DNA of 9,222 bases, from NCBI GenBank assembly GCA_002336765.1, contig DDES01000206.1:1-9222 (forward strand). The letters are read 5' to 3'. This document shows, in pieces, positions 5,462 through 9,222 of the stretch (its first letter is position 1; every line of letters begins with the position of its first letter). A program made the position numbers and the translations under genes. This DNA is from Novosphingobium sp. UBA1948. Lineage in GTDB: Bacteria; Pseudomonadota; Alphaproteobacteria; Sphingomonadales; Sphingomonadaceae. The notes under the pieces were generated by a model. That model made no database searches. It was not told the origin of the DNA and was given only the letters and a program-made list of their open reading frames with translations.

Positions 5462-6576
5462 GCGCCTTCTGCCAGTCGCGCGATTTCGGCGGCGATCTCG
5501 TCCATCTGTCGCGCGCTGCCGATGGTGATGCGCAGCCCATGCGGCAGGCCCTGATTGGGCAGCCAGCGGGTGATATAGCCGATCTCCATCAGGCCATTAT
5601 AGACCGTTTCGGCGCTCAACTTGCCCTCGAACAGGATCAGCACGAAATTGGCTTCCGACGGCAGCGGGCGGATGCCGTGGTTGCCCAGCGCGGTGAGCTT
5701 GTCGACAAAAGCGGCGCGGGTGGCGGCATTGTGCAGCCGGCTGGCCTCGACGAAGGCCTGATCCGCCACCGCCGCCAAACCCATGGCCTGCGCCGTGTTG
5801 GAGAGGTTGAAGGGGCCGCGGATGCGGTTCAGCGCGTCGATAATCGGGGCAGGGCCGGTGGCCCAGCCAAGGCGCTCGCCCGCAAGGCCATAGATTTTCG
5901 AGAAGGTGCGCGTGACCAGCACATTGTCCGCTGTTTCGGCCAGCGCCAGCGCGCCGTCCTCGTCCTCTGGCGCGACATATTCGCCATAGGCCTGATCGAC
6001 CACCAGCAGCACATCCGAAGGCAGGCCTGCGTGCAGCCTGGCGATCTCGCCCTTGGGCAGGAAGGATCCGGTGGGGTTGTTGGGGTTGGCGACAAACACC
6101 ACGCGCGTCCTGTCGGTCACCAGCGCCAGCAGCGCATCGACATCACTGCCATAATCGGCGTCTGGCGCCACCACCGGCACCGCGCCACAGCGGCGCGCGG
6201 CAATGTCATACACGCTGAAGCCGTAGCGCACATAGATGATCTCGTCGCCAGGGCCAGCATAGGCCTGCGCGGCGATATGCAGCAATTCGTCGCTGCCCGT
6301 GCCCATCACGATCCGTTCGGCGGGGATGCCGTGCAGGGCGCCCAGCGCCGCGCGCAGCGCGTTGCTGTCGGGATCGGGATAGAGCGCGGGCGCGGCGGCC
6401 TGCGCCCGTGCCGCCAAGGCCGCTGCCGAGGTGCCGAGCGGGTTTTCATTGGCCGACAGCTTGGTCAGCGGCTTGCCATCCTTGCCCTTGCTCTTGCCGG
6501 GGACATAGGCGTGGATCGCGCTGATCCAAGGTTTGGGCTGGGGCGAGCGGGCAACAGGATCGGTCGGGTTCGTCAT
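5458..6576 (-). CDS. hisC: Histidinol-phosphate aminotransferase (possibly also aromatic aminotransferase)
   Basis: PLP-dependent class I/II aminotransferase of 372 residues. SANENPLGTS (41-50) is the N-terminal substrate-site segment. ANPNNPTG (163-170) and D194 bind the cofactor. RTFSKIYGLAGERLGW (223-238) carries the Schiff-base lysine K227, and R349 in HGLRITIG (346-353) should bind the substrate carboxylate or phosphate. It converts imidazole-acetol phosphate and glutamate to histidinol phosphate. No other his gene is present, and it is translationally coupled to tyrA, the arrangement known in Zymomonas mobilis, whose homologue also transaminates aromatic substrates. A dual role in histidine and tyrosine/phenylalanine synthesis is therefore likely but inferred. 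The leader has a weak AAGG 10 bases before the ATG and a small GCGC-TGTT-GCGC hairpin (6592-6603). No histidine-rich leader peptide is seen. Confidence 0.93.
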   Translation of the reverse strand: MTNPTDPVARSPQPKPWISAIHAYVPGKSKGKDGKPLTKLSANENPLGTSAAALAARAQAAAPALYPDPDSNALRAALGALHGIPAERIVMGTGSDELLHIAAQAYAGPGDEIIYVRYGFSVYDIAARRCGAVPVVAPDADYGSDVDALLALVTDRTRVVFVANPNNPTGSFLPKGEIARLHAGLPSDVLLVVDQAYGEYVAPEDEDGALALAETADNVLVTRTFSKIYGLAGERLGWATGPAPIIDALNRIRGPFNLSNTAQAMGLAAVADQAFVEASRLHNAATRAAFVDKLTALGNHGIRPLPSEANFVLILFEGKLSAETVYNGLMEIGYITRWLPNQGLPHGLRITIGSARQMDEIAAEIARLAEGA

Positions 6577-6615
6577 AATGGCGGCGCCTTAGCGCAACAG
6601 CGCCCGAAAGGACAG

Positions 6616-6669
6616 AGGTCGTGCGCTATCCTTGACTTGAAGGCCGCCAAGGGCCAATTCAGCCGACCT
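6616..6669 (+). promoter_or_regulatory. Structured hisC-metX divergent region / metX leader
   Basis: AGGTCG (6616-6621) pairs perfectly with CGACCT (6664-6669), which ends directly at the metX ATG. Inside are two mutually exclusive hairpins: CCTTG (6630-6634) with CAAGG (6648-6652), or TGAAGGCC (6638-6645) with GGCC..TTCA (6652-6661) using an AA bulge. No Shine-Dalgarno sequence precedes metX. TTGACT (6632-6637) could instead be a -35 box for a near-leaderless transcript, but the matching -10 (CAATTC) is poor. Either an RNA switch or a protein-binding region serving both genes is possible. The invariant stretches of the SAM-II riboswitch are not present. Confidence 0.35.
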
Positions 6670-7800
6670 ATGGCCTCGTTGTTCACGCCCTGCTCCGACA
6701 GTCTCACGCTTGCCGATCCGCTCCCGCTTGATGGCGGGCAGAGCCTTGAGGGTGTGCAGATCGCCTACGAGACCTATGGCACGCTCTCGCCCGCGCGCGA
6801 CAATGCGATCCTGATCTGCCACGCCACCACCGGCGACCAGCATGTCGCCAGCCCCCATCCCATCACCGGAAAGCCGGGCTGGTGGGATCGCATGGTGGGC
6901 GCGGGCAAGCCGATCGATACCGACCGTTTCTTCGTGATCTGCCCCAATGTGCTAGGCAGTTGCATGGGCACCACCGGGCCGGGTAGCCGCGCGCCCGATG
7001 GCCAGCCTTATGGCTTGCGTTTCCCCGTCATCACCATCCGCGATATGGTGCGCGCCCATATGGCGCTGCTCGACCGGCTGGGGGTGGAGCGGCTTTATGG
7101 CGTGGTTGGCGGAAGTATGGGCGGGATGCAGGCACTCTCGCTCTCCGCCAACTGGCCCGATCGGGTGGAGCGCGTGCTGGCGCTGGCCACCACGGCGGCC
7201 ATGCCGGTGCAGAACATCGCCTTTCAGGAAACGGGGCGGCAGGCGATCATGGCTGATCCCGACTGGCGGCAAGGCGCGTATTACAACAGTGGTCGCGCGC
7301 CCGATGCGGGGCTGGCGGTGGCGCGCATGGCGGCGCATATCACCTATCTGTCGGAAGAGACGCTGTCGGAAAAATTCGGGCGGCGGCTTCAGGATCGAGA
7401 TGCCAAGAGCTTCGGCTTTGGCGCGGATTATCAGGTGGAATCCTACCTGCGCCATCAGGGGGCCAGCTTTACCGGCCGGTTCGACGCCAATTCCTATCTC
7501 TATATCACCAAGGCGATGAGCTATTTCGATCTGGCCGAGGAACGCGGGGTGGGCGCGCACCACGGCGGCGCGGCCCGTTTGGCCGAGGCGTTTGCAGGGG
7601 TGAAGGCGCGGTTTTGTGTGGTAAGCTTCGACACCGACTGGCTCTATCCCACCTCGGAATCGCGCAAGATCGCCCATGCCTTGAATGCGGCGGGTGCGCA
7701 GGTGAGCTTCATGGAACTGGCCGCGCCTTTCGGGCATGACTCCTTCCTGCTCGATGTGCCCGCGCTCGACCGCGTGATTGCAGGATTTTTGAGCCGATGA
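6670..7800 (+). CDS. metX: Homoserine O-acyltransferase MetX
   Basis: Cytoplasmic alpha/beta-hydrolase-fold enzyme that acylates homoserine from acetyl- or succinyl-CoA, the committing step of methionine synthesis. From the ATG at 6670 it has 376 residues, the usual length. Family blocks are FFVICPNVLGSCMGTTGP (87-104) and FPVITIRDMV (118-127). The nucleophile elbow GGSMGGMQ holds S149, DTDWLYP (321-327) holds the catalytic Asp (D323), and FGHDSFL (354-360) holds H356. The frame is open far upstream across the antisense of hisC, but residues before this ATG do not resemble MetX. No Shine-Dalgarno is seen. The sequence alone does not tell me whether acetyl- or succinyl-CoA is used, since some alphaproteobacterial MetX enzymes use succinyl-CoA. 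It overlaps metW by four bases. Confidence 0.95.
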   Translation: MASLFTPCSDSLTLADPLPLDGGQSLEGVQIAYETYGTLSPARDNAILICHATTGDQHVASPHPITGKPGWWDRMVGAGKPIDTDRFFVICPNVLGSCMGTTGPGSRAPDGQPYGLRFPVITIRDMVRAHMALLDRLGVERLYGVVGGSMGGMQALSLSANWPDRVERVLALATTAAMPVQNIAFQETGRQAIMADPDWRQGAYYNSGRAPDAGLAVARMAAHITYLSEETLSEKFGRRLQDRDAKSFGFGADYQVESYLRHQGASFTGRFDANSYLYITKAMSYFDLAEERGVGAHHGGAARLAEAFAGVKARFCVVSFDTDWLYPTSESRKIAHALNAAGAQVSFMELAAPFGHDSFLLDVPALDRVIAGFLSR

Positions 7801-8399
7801 ACCGCATTTCCGCCCAGTTGCGCCCCGATCTGGCGGTGATCGCCGCCCATGTGGCGGCGGGCGCCAAAGTGCTCGACATCGGCTGTGGCGATGGCACGCT
7901 GATGGCGGCCTTGCGCGACGAGCGCGGGTGCGACGCGCGCGGTCTGGAGCTTGACCCGCATAATGTGGCACAATGCGTGGAGCAGGGCCTGTCAGCCATT
8001 CAGGGGGATGCCGATACCGATCTGGCCTTCTATCCCGATGACAGCTTCGACTACGCGATCCTGAGCCAGACCTTGCAGACCACCAAGCGCCCCGATCTGG
8101 TGCTGGAGGAATTGCTGCGCATCGGGCGGCGGGCCTTTGTCAGCTTTCCCAATTTCGCGCATTGGCGGGTGCGCTATGACCTTTTGACGCGCGGGCGGAT
8201 GCCGGTGACGCGGCTGTTGCCGGTGGCGTGGTATGAAACGCCCAATATCCACCACCTGACCATCGCGGATTTCCGCGATTTTCTTAGCCAGCGCGCGATC
8301 AGGACCGAGGGTGCGTGGTTCCTTGCCGGTGATGCCACCATCGCCCCCGCGCTGGCCAACTGGCGCGCGGAACATGCGGTCTTTTTACTCTCACGCTAA
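7797..8399 (+). CDS. metW: Methionine biosynthesis protein MetW
   Basis: MetW has a class I methyltransferase fold. The 200-residue protein has the nucleotide/SAM-binding motif VLDIGCGDG (25-33), an acidic residue after strand 2 (GLELD, 49-53), and the MetW-typical block SQTLQTTKRPD (90-100). FVSFPNFAHWRVR (114-126) and WYETPNIHHLT (145-155) follow. It is nearly always encoded directly behind metX, and the pair is reported to be needed together for homoserine acylation, MetW acting as partner of MetX rather than as a proven methyltransferase. Here the ATG overlaps the metX stop (ATGA), with AGGA 11 bases upstream. All motifs are intact. Recognition is strong; its biochemical activity is less well established. 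Confidence 0.94.
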   Translation: MNRISAQLRPDLAVIAAHVAAGAKVLDIGCGDGTLMAALRDERGCDARGLELDPHNVAQCVEQGLSAIQGDADTDLAFYPDDSFDYAILSQTLQTTKRPDLVLEELLRIGRRAFVSFPNFAHWRVRYDLLTRGRMPVTRLLPVAWYETPNIHHLTIADFRDFLSQRAIRTEGAWFLAGDATIAPALANWRAEHAVFLLSR

Positions 8400-8428
8400 C
8401 TTGCGATTCAGCGCTGGCCCCCTACATT
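8400..8428 (+). promoter_or_regulatory. Candidate heat-shock (sigma-32-like) promoter of ftsH
   Basis: CTTGCGA (8400-8406), 11 bases, then CCCCCTACATT (8418-8428) resemble the sigma-32 pattern CTTGAAA and CCCCATnT. Read as a housekeeping promoter, it is TTGCGA, 16 bases, TACATT, four of six matches in each box. Transcription would begin near 8435, giving a leader of about 20 bases that includes the ribosome-binding site. FtsH is a known heat-shock protein. The match is imperfect, so the sigma factor is uncertain. Confidence 0.4.
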
Positions 8429-8440
8429 GGGTGTTCGTGA

Positions 8441-8445
8441 AAGGA
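8441..8445 (+). promoter_or_regulatory. Ribosome-binding site of ftsH
   Basis: AAGGA is 8 bases before the ATG at 8454, the best Shine-Dalgarno in the window, and it fixes the ftsH start. Confidence 0.8.
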
Positions 8446-8453
8446 CACGCCTG

Positions 8454-9222
<769 letters not shown>

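Noticed and set aside
5452..6669. Roughly 400-codon open extension upstream of metX on the plus strand
   Set aside because: It runs antisense through all of hisC, has no MetX-like or other recognisable sequence, and MetX has its normal length from the ATG at 6670.
6616..6669. SAM-II riboswitch before metX
   Set aside because: The place is right and a short stem with GACTTGA in its loop looks faintly similar, but the conserved GCUAAA-type 3' segment and the pseudoknot partner are missing.
6952..7971. Long minus-strand open frame opposite metX
   Set aside because: Arg/His/Gly-rich shadow of metX and metW with no recognisable domain or start signal.

Overview
This is a dense, GC-rich (roughly two-thirds G+C by eye) chromosomal segment with almost no non-coding DNA. 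Protein content and gene order point to an alphaproteobacterium, most likely Sphingomonadales and perhaps Novosphingobium-like. The reasons are an MJ0042-type zinc-ribbon gene beside ftsEX, a hisC-tyrA pair like that of Zymomonas, a metX-metW pair and the form of FtsH. The taxonomic call is inference from recalled families, not from a search.

Layout. (1) 1-182, minus: N-terminus of a zinc-ribbon protein, cut by the window edge. (2) 183-372: divergent intergenic region with a 9-bp inverted repeat and two T6 tracts. (3) 373-4546, plus: five tightly packed genes, ftsE, ftsX, a DUF218/YdcF-like membrane protein, a plsC-type acyltransferase and an NRAMP-family transporter. Every junction is a 1-4 base overlap or a 1-base gap, so they are probably one envelope-related operon. 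(4) 4550-6576, minus: hisC then tyrA, overlapping by 4 bases and converging on the transporter gene with only 3 bases between. (5) 6577-6669: 93-base divergent region with nested inverted repeats. (6) 6670-8399, plus: metX-metW, overlapping by 4 bases. (7) 8400-8453: short spacer with a heat-shock-like promoter candidate. (8) 8454-9222, plus: ftsH, running off the end.

How the genes work together. FtsE and FtsX form the ATPase and membrane part of the complex that links cytokinesis to cell-wall hydrolysis. The DUF218 protein and the acyltransferase behind them also have envelope roles (wall or surface polymers, phospholipid synthesis). HisC and TyrA supply histidine and tyrosine steps, and HisC may also serve as an aromatic aminotransferase. 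MetX and MetW act at homoserine activation for methionine. FtsH is the membrane-bound AAA+ quality-control protease.

Most of the window is ordinary conserved core genome. I found no mobile element, CRISPR array, tRNA or rRNA and no convincing new system. The best leads are the NRAMP-family protein, whose two metal-site motifs both differ from the canonical ones, the structured 93-base hisC/metX region, the inverted repeat before ftsE, and the sigma-32-like promoter of ftsH.
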